A stretch of 64,000 bases of DNA, from positions 1 through 64,000 of the forward strand of contig NZ_JOFJ01000011.1 of assembly GCF_000718255.1 (NCBI RefSeq), read 5' to 3'. Source of the DNA: Spirillospora albida. GTDB taxonomy: Bacteria; Actinomycetota; Actinomycetes; Streptosporangiales; Streptosporangiaceae. The position numbers and the translations under genes were made by a program. The notes under the pieces are model-generated. The model made no database searches. It worked only from the letters and a program-made list of their open reading frames with translations, and had not been told where the DNA came from. Below are positions 8,239-16,468 of the stretch, piece after piece (position 1 is the stretch's first letter; the number at the start of each line of letters is the position of its first letter).

Positions 8239-8775
8239 ATGAGCGAGAACGAGGCAGAGCAGGAACCACAGGTTCTCGTCGTCGGCCCGAACGGCATCGC
8301 GATCGAGGGCGGCGATTCCGACAGCGAGAACAAGCCCATCACGGAGATGGTGGAGCAGCCCGCCAAGGTGATGCGGATCGGCGGGATGATCCGCCAGCTC
8401 CTGGAGGAGGTCAAGGCCGCCCCCCTGGACGAGGCCAGCCGCGCCCGGCTCCGCGAGATACACAAGTCGTCGGTGAAGGAGCTCGAGGACGGTCTCGCCC
8501 CCGAGCTCGTCGAGGAGCTGGAGCGGCTCTCCCTCCCGTTCGCGGAGGGCGAGGTGCCGAGCGAGGCCGAGCTGCGGATCGCCCAGGCGCAGCTCGTCGG
8601 CTGGCTGGAGGGCCTCTTCCACGGCATCCAGACGACCCTGTTCGCGCAGCAGATGGCGGCGCGGGCGCAGCTTGAGCAGATGCGCCGCGCCCTGCCCGCC
8701 GGCATGGTCCCGCCGGGGATGGAGGAGGAGCAGCCCCAGCAGGGACGGCGCCACTCGTCCGGCCCGTACCTGTAG
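8239..8775 (+). CDS. bpa: Bacterial proteasome activator Bpa/PafE
   Basis: Protein of 178 residues of the ATP-independent 20S proteasome activator family. Conserved features include an N-terminal VVGPNGIAIEG, the helical body PAKVMRIGGMIRQLLEEVK, and the C-terminal tail ending GPYL, the equivalent of the GQYL motif that docks on the proteasome alpha ring. Rings of this protein open the gate and feed unfolded proteins to the 20S core. A long hairpin follows the stop codon. Presence of this gene is itself strong evidence for a proteasome-bearing actinobacterium. Confidence 0.93.
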   Translation: MSENEAEQEPQVLVVGPNGIAIEGGDSDSENKPITEMVEQPAKVMRIGGMIRQLLEEVKAAPLDEASRARLREIHKSSVKELEDGLAPELVEELERLSLPFAEGEVPSEAELRIAQAQLVGWLEGLFHGIQTTLFAQQMAARAQLEQMRRALPAGMVPPGMEEEQPQQGRRHSSGPYL

Positions 8776-8789
8776 CACGGCAGCACGCG

Positions 8790-8825
8790 AACGGCCGCGC
8801 CCCGGCGAAGGGGGGCGCGGCCGTT
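8790..8825. terminator. Bidirectional hairpin terminator
   Basis: Arms AACGGCCGCGCCCC (8790-8803) and GGGGCGCGGCCGTT (8812-8825) are perfectly complementary over 14 bp. The hairpin lies between the convergent bpa and HAD genes and can serve both. Confidence 0.75.
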
Positions 8826-8833
8826 CGGTTCGC

Positions 8834-9634
8834 TCAGGGGAAGAGGCGTTCGAGCACCTGGGCGACGCCGTCGTCGTCGTTGCTGCCGGTGGTGTGCGTG
8901 GCCGCGGCGCGGACGAGCGGGTGCGCGTTCGCGACGCCGTAGGACGTGCCGGCCCATGTCAGCATCGGCAGGTCGTTCGGCATGTCGCCGAACGAGACGA
9001 CGTCGGCGGCGCCGATCCCGCGCTCGGTGCAGAACGCGGCGAGTGCGCTGGCCTTGGTGACGCCCGGCGCGCTCATCTCCAGCAGCCCGCGCCCGGACGA
9101 GTGCGTCACGGTCACGATCCCCTCGAGAACCTGCTCCGCCTTCTCGGCGAGGACGTCGGGGTCGGCGTCCGGGTGGAAAGCGAGCAGCTTCACCCCGCCG
9201 CGGCTCACGAGGGTCGCGTCGTCGACGGCGCGTCCGCCGAGGACCTTGGCGTTCCACCGGTGCAGGATGTGGCTGTCCTCGTAGACGAACGACCCCGGGT
9301 ACTCGACGGCGAACCGCAGATCCGGGTCGATCGCACGCAGCCGCCCGACCGCCTCCGCGAGCACCTCCGGCTCGATCAGGTCGGCGGACAGCACCGTCTC
9401 GGTGTGCAGGTCGTACCGGACGGCGCCGTTCGCGCAGATCGCGACGCCGTGGTGGGCGACGGCGGCGGCGATGTCCCGCATCCAGCGCGGCGGGCGCCCG
9501 GTGACCATGACCAGCGTCGAGCCCGCGGCCTCCACCCGGGCGAGGGCGTCGACCGTGCGGGCGGAGACCGTCCCGTCCGAGCGCACGATGGTGCCGTCGA
9601 GGTCGGTGGCGATCAGACGGGGCGGCTCGGGCAT
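8834..9634 (-). CDS. Cof-type HAD-IIB family phosphatase
   Basis: Haloacid-dehalogenase superfamily hydrolase of 266 residues. Motif I is DLDGTIVRSDG (residues ~11-21), motif II is VMVTGRP, and the C-terminal motif IV region is VSFGDMPNDLPML. This subfamily dephosphorylates sugar phosphates, flavin mononucleotide or pyridoxal phosphate; the substrate cannot be read from the sequence. It lies about 90 bp downstream of serS on the same strand, a conserved order in many actinobacteria. Confidence 0.88.
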   Translation of the reverse strand: MPEPPRLIATDLDGTIVRSDGTVSARTVDALARVEAAGSTLVMVTGRPPRWMRDIAAAVAHHGVAICANGAVRYDLHTETVLSADLIEPEVLAEAVGRLRAIDPDLRFAVEYPGSFVYEDSHILHRWNAKVLGGRAVDDATLVSRGGVKLLAFHPDADPDVLAEKAEQVLEGIVTVTHSSGRGLLEMSAPGVTKASALAAFCTERGIGAADVVSFGDMPNDLPMLTWAGTSYGVANAHPLVRAAATHTTGSNDDDGVAQVLERLFP

Positions 9635-9725
9635 GGCACCTTCCGGTTTCGCGCGTCCCCGGCAGAGCGGGTCAGGACGGGACGCGCACGCTGGAATCCA
9701 CCATAGGCGACCGGACCGACGGAAC

Positions 9726-10985
9726 TCAGCGCTTGACCGGCTCCAGCACCTCGAGCCCGATGAACTTCCGCAGCGCCTCCGGGACGCGGACCGAACCGTC
9801 CTCCTGCTGGTGGTTCTCCAGGATCGACACCATCCAGCGGGTCGTGGCGAGGGTCCCGTTCAGCGTCGCGACCGGCCGGCTCTTGCCGTCGGCGTCCTTG
9901 AACCGGACCGCGAGGCGCCGCGCCTGGAACTCGGTGCAGTTCGACGTGGACGTCACCTCCCGGTAGGTGTTCTGCGTCGGCACCCACGCCTCGCAGTCGT
10001 ACTTGCGCGCCGCGCTCGACCCGAGGTCGCCCGCCGCCACGTCGATGACGCGGTAGGGGATCTCGACCTTCGCCAGCATCTCCTTCTCCCACTCCAGGAG
10101 GCGCAGGTGCTCGGCGTGGGCGTCGGCGGGGTCGCAGTAGGAGAACATCTCGACCTTGTCGAACTGGTGGACCCGGATGATGCCGCGGGTGTCCTTGCCG
10201 TACGACCCGGCCTCGCGGCGGAAGCACGACGACCAGGCCGCGTACCGTCGCGGCAGCGCGTCGATGATCTCGTTCATGTGGTACGCGGCGAGCGGCACCT
10301 CCGACGTGCCGACGAGGTACATCTCGTCGGACGGCAGGTGGTACACCTCGGCGGCGTGCGCGCCGAGGAACCCGGTGCCCTCCATCGCCTCCGGCTTCAC
10401 CAGCACCGGCGGATACATCGGGACGAACCCGGCCTCGACGGCCTGCTCCATCGCGAGGTTCAGCAGCGCGTACTGCAGCCGCGCCCCGACACCCGTCAGG
10501 TAGTAGAACCGCGCGCCGGACACCTTCGCGCCGCGCTCCATGTCGATCGCGCCGAGGCTCTCGCCGAGCTCCAGGTGGTCCTTGGGCTCGAAGTCGAACG
10601 CCGTCGGCTCGCCCACGTGCTCCAGGACGACGAAGTCCTGCTCGCCTCCGGGCGGGGCGCCGTCCTCGATGATGTTGGGCACGGTCTTCAGCACCGCGTC
10701 GAGTTCGTCGCCGAGCCGCCCGGCCTCGGCCTCGGCGTCCTTGACCTGCTGCGCGAGGTCCTTCGCGCGGGCCAGCAGCGCCTGCCGCTCGTCGCCCTGC
10801 GCCCGCGACACGGACTTGCCGAAGCCCTTCTGCTCGGCCCGCAGCCGCTCGAACGAGGTCTGCGCCGCGCGGCGCCTCTCGTCCAGGTCCAGCAGCCGGT
10901 CGGCGACGCCGTCATCCTCACCGCGGGCGCGCTGCGAGGCGCGCAGCCGCTCGGGATCCTCTCGAAGAGCTCGCAGGTCGATCAC
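9726..10985 (-). CDS. serS: Serine--tRNA ligase
   Basis: Full-length class II seryl-tRNA synthetase of 419 residues. It begins MIDLRALREDPERLRASQ, followed by the long antiparallel coiled-coil arm (about residues 35-105) that contacts tRNA-Ser. The catalytic core has motif 2, FRREAGSYGKDTRGIIRVHQF, given here only to identify it, and motif 3 near NGTLATTRWMVSILE. It charges tRNA-Ser in the cytoplasm. It is the first of two co-oriented genes with the HAD phosphatase; a tRNA-Ser lies 5 kb away. Confidence 0.97.
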   Translation of the reverse strand: MIDLRALREDPERLRASQRARGEDDGVADRLLDLDERRRAAQTSFERLRAEQKGFGKSVSRAQGDERQALLARAKDLAQQVKDAEAEAGRLGDELDAVLKTVPNIIEDGAPPGGEQDFVVLEHVGEPTAFDFEPKDHLELGESLGAIDMERGAKVSGARFYYLTGVGARLQYALLNLAMEQAVEAGFVPMYPPVLVKPEAMEGTGFLGAHAAEVYHLPSDEMYLVGTSEVPLAAYHMNEIIDALPRRYAAWSSCFRREAGSYGKDTRGIIRVHQFDKVEMFSYCDPADAHAEHLRLLEWEKEMLAKVEIPYRVIDVAAGDLGSSAARKYDCEAWVPTQNTYREVTSTSNCTEFQARRLAVRFKDADGKSRPVATLNGTLATTRWMVSILENHQQEDGSVRVPEALRKFIGLEVLEPVKR

Positions 10986-11043
10986 GGAACCGAGGCTACC
11001 GGCCCGCGCCCCCGCCGCGCGCGCGAGTATGCGGGTTCCCCGG

Positions 11044-11850
11044 TCAGCGCGCCGCGCTCGCCAGCAGCGCGTGCGCGGGGAGCGCGACCCCGCCGTCCGG
11101 CGTGGCGTAGCCGGCGACGATCCGGTCGTACTCCGCCTTGATGCGCCGGACGGTCTCCGCGTCCTGGCGTCCGACGATGACGCCGCTGGTGCCGACCCGG
11201 GAGAGCCCGGCCGTCTCCCACCAGTCCTCCGGGTCGGTGGTGTGCTCCCACGTGACCTCCTCCACCGCGACGTCGGTGAACCCGGCGTCCGCCACGAGCC
11301 GGTGGAACGCGTCCATCTGCCCGTACCGCAGGAACGGCGGCTCCGGGATGTCGTCCGGGACCGGCACCCCGGCGGCCTCGATCGCCTCCCGCACGATCGC
11401 GTGAGCGCCGCTCCCGGGCATGACCCAGCAGGTCAGCGCGATCCGTCCGGCCGGCTTGAGGACGCGCCGCAACCCGGCGAGCGCGGCGCCCGGCGACCCC
11501 ACGTGGTTGATGACGAAGTTGCCCGCGACGGCGTCGAAGGCCGCGTCCGGAAAGGGGATCTCGGGCAGGACGGCGACCCGCACATCGGCCCCGGGCACGT
11601 TCCGCTTCGCGATCTCGGTCATGCCCTCGTCGGCGTCGATGGCGGACACCTCCGCGCCCCGCAGGTCGGCCTCGGCCGAGACGATCCCCGGCCCGGTCCC
11701 CACATCGAGGAACCGCGTCCCCTTCGCGACCCCGGCCGCGTCGAGCAGCGGACCGACCATGTAGCGCGTCACCCGGGCGAACCCCCGCTCGTACGCGGAC
11801 CCCCGACCGGCCCACAGTTCCCGCTCGTACAGATCGAAATCTTTCGCCAT
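11044..11850 (-). CDS. Class I SAM-dependent methyltransferase
   Basis: Protein of 268 residues with a UbiE/COQ5-type SAM-binding fold: motif I FLDVGTGPGIVSAEA (about residues 46-60), an acidic ribose-binding residue in SAIDADEGM, and the post-I stretch FDAVAGNFVINHVG. The substrate is unknown; similarity is to small-molecule methyltransferases. It is divergent from a hypothetical gene across 40 bp. It lies between serS and pheA, which are usually close together, so it may be part of an accessory insertion. Confidence 0.82.
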   Translation of the reverse strand: MAKDFDLYERELWAGRGSAYERGFARVTRYMVGPLLDAAGVAKGTRFLDVGTGPGIVSAEADLRGAEVSAIDADEGMTEIAKRNVPGADVRVAVLPEIPFPDAAFDAVAGNFVINHVGSPGAALAGLRRVLKPAGRIALTCWVMPGSGAHAIVREAIEAAGVPVPDDIPEPPFLRYGQMDAFHRLVADAGFTDVAVEEVTWEHTTDPEDWWETAGLSRVGTSGVIVGRQDAETVRRIKAEYDRIVAGYATPDGGVALPAHALLASAAR

Positions 11851-11890
11851 GCCCGCAGCCTAACCAGCGGTCGCGTTACCATCCGTCGGC

Positions 11891-12361
11891 ATGGCGGACA
11901 TCTATGACTTCTTTCTCGCCTTCGACCTGCGGGAACTCTCCGAGCACGAGCTCGCCGAACTCCGCTGGCACCTCGGCCTCGGCCCGAGACCTGAAGAACT
12001 GACGATCATCACCGACTTCGACACCTTCGAGCCGGACGAGGACGACTCGCCCTTTCCCGTCCTGGCCCGGCGGGGCGCCGCCCGGAGGATCAGCGGCGCG
12101 GTGTTCTCCCTGCTGGAAGCCCGTGAGAACGGCTGGGCCCTCACCACCCGGCAGGAACTCCACCCTGACGAATTCGACGAGGTGGAGAAATTCCTCGCCT
12201 GGCTGGGCACCAAGGGCGACTACGACTACCGGGCCGCGGACGGCAGCACGAAGGGCGGCGGCTTCGGGCAGTTCGTCGGCTACATCCGATGGTATGAGGA
12301 CGCCGCGATCGAGAAACTGCTCGCGATCGACGACTTCCAGATCGTCCGAAGGGACCCCTGA
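11891..12361 (+). CDS. Hypothetical protein, 156 aa
   Basis: Soluble acidic protein with no family I recognise. It starts MADIYDFFLAFDLRELSEHEL and contains an acidic patch around DTFEPDEDDSPFP and an aromatic C-terminal part, FVGYIRWYEDAAIEKL. There is no signal peptide or membrane helix. The start lies 40 bp from the divergent methyltransferase, so the two may share a control region. Coding is supported by strong GC3 bias and lack of overlap with other genes. Confidence 0.65.
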   Translation: MADIYDFFLAFDLRELSEHELAELRWHLGLGPRPEELTIITDFDTFEPDEDDSPFPVLARRGAARRISGAVFSLLEARENGWALTTRQELHPDEFDEVEKFLAWLGTKGDYDYRAADGSTKGGGFGQFVGYIRWYEDAAIEKLLAIDDFQIVRRDP

Positions 12362-12448
12362 GCCGATACCGGCGGATCAACATTGCCCGCCGCAGGCGAT
12401 CGGAGTTCCCGAGATCGCGGCGGAGGACCGGGTCTGCCGCCTCCAACC

Positions 12449-12483
12449 TTGCCATATGCCAATATGGGTATATGATGATGCTC
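12449..12483 (+). promoter_or_regulatory. arsR promoter and operator
   Basis: A -35, TTGCCA (12449-12454), and a -10, TATGAT (12471-12476), are 16 bp apart. The spacer carries the palindrome CCATATGCCAATATGG (12452-12467) with perfect 6-bp arms. The expected transcription start falls on or next to the ATG at 12484, so the mRNA is probably leaderless and autorepressed by the ArsR protein binding between the promoter elements. Confidence 0.6.
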
Positions 12484-12825
12484 ATGGCACGAGCAGCGAC
12501 GACGTCGGACGTCTTCAACGCGATCGCCGAACCACAGCGCCGGGAGATCCTGGCGCTGCTGCGGACGGGTGAGCGGCCGGTGACCGAGCTGGCCCGGGAG
12601 CTGGGGATGACCCAGCCGGGGGCGTCCAAGCACCTGCGTGTGCTGCGGGAGGTCGGGCTGGTGCGGGACCGCAGGGTGGGCAAGCAGCGCCTGTACGGCC
12701 TCGACGCCCGCGGCCTGCGCTCCGTCCACGAGTGGACCGGCGGATTCGAGCGGTTCTGGAACGAGAGCTTCGACCGGCTGGACGCGTACGTGCGGGAACT
12801 GAAGCAGGAAGGGCAGGAGGAATAG
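12484..12825 (+). CDS. ArsR family transcriptional regulator
   Basis: Winged-helix regulator of 113 residues. The HTH region is VTELARELGMTQPGASKHL and the wing follows with RKVG-type residues in VGKQRLYGLDARGL. The metal-binding ELCVCDL motif of metalloregulators is absent, so this belongs to the metal-independent ArsR/SdpR-like group usually paired with SRPBCC proteins. The chosen ATG at 12484 lies at the predicted transcript 5' end; ATGs at 12472 and 12475 would lie inside the -10. It is the first gene of a three-gene operon, 3 bp ahead of the next. Confidence 0.85.
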   Translation: MARAATTSDVFNAIAEPQRREILALLRTGERPVTELARELGMTQPGASKHLRVLREVGLVRDRRVGKQRLYGLDARGLRSVHEWTGGFERFWNESFDRLDAYVRELKQEGQEE

Positions 12826-12828
12826 GCC

Positions 12829-13326
12829 ATGAGCGCAATGGGATCGGGAGCACCGGTGACGGCCGACCGAGAGATCGTCGTCTCCCGGGTCATCGACGCC
12901 CCACGGGAGCTGGTGTTCGAGGCGTTCACCGAGGTCAGACACCTGTCGCGATGGTGGGGACCGGACGGGTTCACCACCACCACGCGGTCGTTCGAGTTCC
13001 GCATCGGCGGCGAGTGGGAATTCGTGATGCACGGACCGGACGGGACGGACTACTCCGAGTGGATCTCCTGGACGGAGATCGCCCCGCCGGAGCGGATCGC
13101 GCTGCTGCACGGCGAGTCCCGCGACGACCCGAACGCCTTCGAGTCGGTCCTCACGTTCGAGGCGGACGGCGCGGCGACCCGGATCGAGATGCGCACGGTG
13201 TTCCCCACCAGGGAGCTGCGCGACGAGTCCGTCGAGAAATACCACGCGGTCGAGGGCGGCCGGCAGACCCTGGGCAACCTGGCCGCCTACGTCAGCGGGA
13301 TCCTCCAGAAGGGAGCGGAGGGCTGA
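12829..13326 (+). CDS. SRPBCC/AHSA1-family protein
   Basis: Protein of 165 residues with the START/Bet v1-like helix-grip fold of the AHSA1 family: REIVVSRVIDAPRELVFEAF at the start of the domain, then WWGPDGFT and the typical GGEWEFVMHGPDG strand pair. These proteins bind hydrophobic ligands; the ligand here is unknown. It follows arsR by 3 bp, and its stop codon overlaps the next start (TGATG), so translation is probably coupled. The ArsR-SRPBCC-RibD_C trio is a recurrent actinobacterial operon. Confidence 0.85.
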   Translation: MSAMGSGAPVTADREIVVSRVIDAPRELVFEAFTEVRHLSRWWGPDGFTTTTRSFEFRIGGEWEFVMHGPDGTDYSEWISWTEIAPPERIALLHGESRDDPNAFESVLTFEADGAATRIEMRTVFPTRELRDESVEKYHAVEGGRQTLGNLAAYVSGILQKGAEG

Positions 13327-13946
13327 TGGCCGGGAAGGTGTTCTTCAGCGTGTCGATGTCGCTGGACGGGTTCATCGCACCCGAATCCACCGACGAGCTG
13401 ATGGGGCGGCAGTGGATGGAACTGCAGCGGTGGGTCTTCCCGCAGCGGTTCTTCCGGGAGAATTTGAAGCTCGGCGAGGGCGGTGAGGAAGGGCGCGACA
13501 ACGACATCCTGCGGGAGACGTTCGAGCGCACCGGCGCGAGCGTGATGGGCAAGCGCATGTTCGACGCCGGTGAGCGGGCGTGGCCGGAGGAGGCGCCGTT
13601 CCACACGCCCGTCTTCGTCGTGACGCACGAGAAGCGCGACCCCTGGGAGCGGCCGGGCGGCACCACGTTCCACTTCGTCGACGACGGCATCGAGACCGCG
13701 CTCGAGCGGGCCCGCGATTCTGCCGGCGACCGCGACGTCCGCATCGCGGGCGGCGGCGCGACCATCCTTCAGTACCTGAACGCCGGCCTGATCGACGAGT
13801 TCACGATCGCGCTGTCACCCGTGCTGTTCGGCTCCGGAATCCGCCTGTTCGAGGGCGTGGACGCGAGCCGCGTGGCCCTGGAACCCGTCCGCACGGAGCA
13901 CTCCCCCCGAGTGACGCACCTGACCTACGCCGTCCGTGAACGGTAG
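13326..13946 (+). CDS. Dihydrofolate reductase family (RibD_C) protein
   Basis: Protein of 206 residues related to the RibD C-terminal reductase domain: MSLDGFIAPESTDEL near the N-terminus, GASVMGKRMFDAGE, and the NADPH-binding IAGGGATILQYLNAGLIDEF. It is likely an NADPH-dependent reductase of an unknown substrate rather than true DHFR. The start codon overlaps the stop of the preceding SRPBCC gene. It is the last gene of the arsR operon, and a strong hairpin follows about 50 bp after the stop. Confidence 0.85.
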   Translation: MAGKVFFSVSMSLDGFIAPESTDELMGRQWMELQRWVFPQRFFRENLKLGEGGEEGRDNDILRETFERTGASVMGKRMFDAGERAWPEEAPFHTPVFVVTHEKRDPWERPGGTTFHFVDDGIETALERARDSAGDRDVRIAGGGATILQYLNAGLIDEFTIALSPVLFGSGIRLFEGVDASRVALEPVRTEHSPRVTHLTYAVRER

Positions 13947-13998
13947 CCGCACGGCACAGGTCAGAGGTCGTATGACCCAGTGGGCCATCAGGTTCGGT

Positions 13999-14032
13999 CA
14001 CCCCGAGCCGCCGGTTCGGACGGCTCGGGGTG
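13999..14032. terminator. Hairpin between convergent genes
   Basis: CACCCCGAGCCG (13999-14010) and CGGCTCGGGGTG (14021-14032) form a perfect 12-bp stem. It lies between the arsR operon and the convergent secreted-protein gene and can terminate both. Confidence 0.75.
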
Positions 14033-14042
14033 CCGGGAGGCG

Positions 14043-14750
14043 TCAGCGGACGTCGACGTCGTCGTCCCGGGTGCTCGACTTGATGTAGGTGGCGCTGCCC
14101 TTGTAGGCGGCCGTCCACGTGCCGTCCTTGGACGCGGTGAAGCCCTTCTTGAAGTAGCCGTTGCCGTTCGTCTTGGTGACGGCCATCTGGGTCCACTTCG
14201 TGGAGCCCTTGGCCTTGAAGTAGATGTAGACGGTCGCGCCCGGGCCGGGCAGGTCCGCGTCCATGACGCGCCTGAGGGTGCCGCTGACCGTGATGGTCCG
14301 GCCCTTCTTCACGGGCTCGGGGGCGGCGTTGAAACCGACGAAGTACGTCCGGTACTTGACGTCGACGAAGTCGGCCCAACTGGTGGCCGGCAGGTGGGTC
14401 GGCGAACCGGCGTACCGGGCCCGCCAGTACCCGTCGCGGGTGATGGAGGGGACGGTCACCGTGAAGGCGCCCCACTCGGTCGTCGTGGCGGACCCCACCT
14501 TCCGCCAGCCGGTCTTGCCGTCGGCGGAGTACTCCGCCGTCACGGGCACGTTCACGACGTTGGCGCCGCCCGGGTCGGTGAGCCGGCCGGTGAGGTAGAT
14601 CGGGCTCTTGTAGTCGAGCGGCTCCGGGTCGGCGCTGAAGGTGACGATCTTGGTGGCCTTCGGGGCGTCCAGCTCCGCGTGCGCCGTGGCGGGGACCAGG
14701 AGCACCGGCGCCGCGAGCGCCGCGAGGAAGGTGGTTGAGCGTCGTGCCAT
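14043..14750 (-). CDS. Secreted Ig-like repeat protein, short paralogue
   Basis: Protein of 235 residues with a signal peptide (MARRSTTFLAALAAPVLLVPATAHA, cleavage after AHA) and two beta-rich repeat modules. Recurrent signatures are SADGKTGW, ITRDGYWRARYAG, VDVKYRT, and KDGTW...AAYKGSATYIKSS. These resemble the bacterial Ig-like domains of secreted actinobacterial proteins; I know no enzymatic motif in it. It is very similar to the C-terminal ~215 residues of the gene immediately upstream, so it arose by tandem duplication. It lies 22 bp downstream of that gene and may be cotranscribed. Confidence 0.72.
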   Translation of the reverse strand: MARRSTTFLAALAAPVLLVPATAHAELDAPKATKIVTFSADPEPLDYKSPIYLTGRLTDPGGANVVNVPVTAEYSADGKTGWRKVGSATTTEWGAFTVTVPSITRDGYWRARYAGSPTHLPATSWADFVDVKYRTYFVGFNAAPEPVKKGRTITVSGTLRRVMDADLPGPGATVYIYFKAKGSTKWTQMAVTKTNGNGYFKKGFTASKDGTWTAAYKGSATYIKSSTRDDDVDVR

Positions 14751-14772
14751 GAGAACCTCCGGGGGAACAGAG

Positions 14773-16383
14773 TCAGCGGACGTCGACGTAGTCGGTGGGG
14801 GCGTTCGACTTGATGTAGGTGGCGCCGCCCTTGTAGATGGCCATCCAGGTGCCGTCCTTGGACGCGGTGAACGTCTTCTTGAAGTAGCCGTCCGAAGCCG
14901 TCTTCGTCACCGCCATCTGCTTCCACGTCGTGGAACCGCTCGGCTTGAAGTAGATGTGGACGGCTGCGCCCGGCGCCCACGACTCCTTCGGGATGAAGCG
15001 GTGCAGCAAGCCTCGGACCGTGATGGTCTTGCCCTTCTTCGCCGGCTCGGGCGAGGCGTTGAAGGCGAAGATCTCCGTCCGATACCGGACGTCGACGTAG
15101 TCGGACCAGCTGATGGCCGGGAAGTGGGTCGCGTTGCCCGCGAAACGGGTCCGCCAGTAGCCGTCGCGGGTAATGCCCCTGGGTGACATGGAGAACTGGC
15201 CCGTGCCGGACGTGGTGGCGGTGAACATCGTCCGCCAGCCGGTCTTGCCGTCCGCGCTGTACTCGAGGACGACCGGCACGCCGGCGATCGGTTCGTCGTC
15301 GCCATCCTTGAGGGTGCCGCTGGCCAGGACCGGGTCACCGTAGGGCAGAGGCTCGGGACCCGCCTGGAATCCGGTGATCTTGGCGGTGTGCCGGACCTCG
15401 AGGGAACCGGCGGCGGCCGTCGTTCCCTGGAGCCACTCGGTGTCGGCCACTACGACGGTCAGGGGCCCCGACGCGTCGGCGGCGAATGCGATGTCGATCG
15501 CGCCGTCCGCGGTGGTCCGGTCTGCGGCGACCTGGTGCGCGGTCGCGGTTCCGTGGTTGCGGACGACCTGGAAGTAGACGTCCCCGACGCGGACGGGGCC
15601 GGCGAGGCCCTGCCTGCTGACGTGGCCCTTGATCCGCACCTGCGTTCCGGTCACCACGGGTTTCGGTGCGACGAGCTCGGCGGTGGCGGTCATCGGCTTC
15701 TTGATGACGGTCGGTGCGGGCGCCCACCGGCTCGTGGGGCACAAGGGCTCCTGCATCGGCACGTATGCCTGGGCGGAGGTGAAGCCACTCGATGTGAGCC
15801 TGAACGAGCCGTCCGTGCCGGTCTGCGTCCGGACACCCCCCGATCCGTTGACCGTGACGCCGGACAACGGTTCCAGTGGGGCGTCGCGGTGTTTCTGCCG
15901 CAACACGCGCCCCCCGAGGGTCATCGCCGAATTATCGATGTCGATGACCGAGGGGCTGCTCTCGAAGTCGGCGATGGACGTCACGTAGCAGTTGGTGAGG
16001 CCGGTCGCGCGCGTGATGGTCGCGCCGTCCGCCGTGGTGATCTGTACGCCGATCCTGTTGTACCCGGCGTGGTTCTCGATGTCGGAGCGGAACTCGGCCT
16101 GCCAGGTGCCGTCGTTGTCGGTGCCGTCGACGCGAGTGAACCGGAGCGTCGTGAAGGGCACCCAGCCGCCTGGGTTGGCGATGTCGGAGACGTCCGCCGC
16201 GATGTTCGTGATACCGCTGGGCGACTTCGCCTTCAAGGTCACCGTCGCGACGCGATCGGCCGAGAGGCTGTCGAACTGGGTCGTCAGCGAGACGACCGTG
16301 GCGTCCGCGTGGGCGGTCGCGGGCATCGCCGCGGTGGTCGCGGCGAGGGCGAGGGTGGCGAGGAAGGACGTCTTGCGGCGCAA
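14773..16383 (-). CDS. Secreted multi-repeat protein, long paralogue
   Basis: Protein of 536 residues. The start is a TTG at 16383 with GGAGG six bases upstream, giving a clean signal peptide (TSFLATLALAATTAAMPATAHA). The upstream ATG at 16428 would add a non-signal extension. The N-terminal ~300 residues hold further beta-rich, carboxypeptidase-regulatory-like segments (for example VNGSGGVRTQTGTDGSF). The C-terminal part matches the short paralogue downstream (SADGKTGWR, ITRDGYWR, KDGTWMAIYKGGATYIKS). Probably extracellular or wall-associated; role unknown. Confidence 0.7.
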   Translation of the reverse strand: MRRKTSFLATLALAATTAAMPATAHADATVVSLTTQFDSLSADRVATVTLKAKSPSGITNIAADVSDIANPGGWVPFTTLRFTRVDGTDNDGTWQAEFRSDIENHAGYNRIGVQITTADGATITRATGLTNCYVTSIADFESSPSVIDIDNSAMTLGGRVLRQKHRDAPLEPLSGVTVNGSGGVRTQTGTDGSFRLTSSGFTSAQAYVPMQEPLCPTSRWAPAPTVIKKPMTATAELVAPKPVVTGTQVRIKGHVSRQGLAGPVRVGDVYFQVVRNHGTATAHQVAADRTTADGAIDIAFAADASGPLTVVVADTEWLQGTTAAAGSLEVRHTAKITGFQAGPEPLPYGDPVLASGTLKDGDDEPIAGVPVVLEYSADGKTGWRTMFTATTSGTGQFSMSPRGITRDGYWRTRFAGNATHFPAISWSDYVDVRYRTEIFAFNASPEPAKKGKTITVRGLLHRFIPKESWAPGAAVHIYFKPSGSTTWKQMAVTKTASDGYFKKTFTASKDGTWMAIYKGGATYIKSNAPTDYVDVR

Positions 16384-16468
16384 AGGGGGGCCTCCACGGA
16401 ACGGTTCAGGTGTGGAGGAGACGCCCAAGATCGGTCAGTGGTTGACCGAAGCGGTGATCACGTTTCGG

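Noticed and set aside
13326..13946. True dihydrofolate reductase or a riboflavin gene
   Set aside because: Similarity is to stand-alone RibD_C reductases and the operon has no folate or riboflavin genes.
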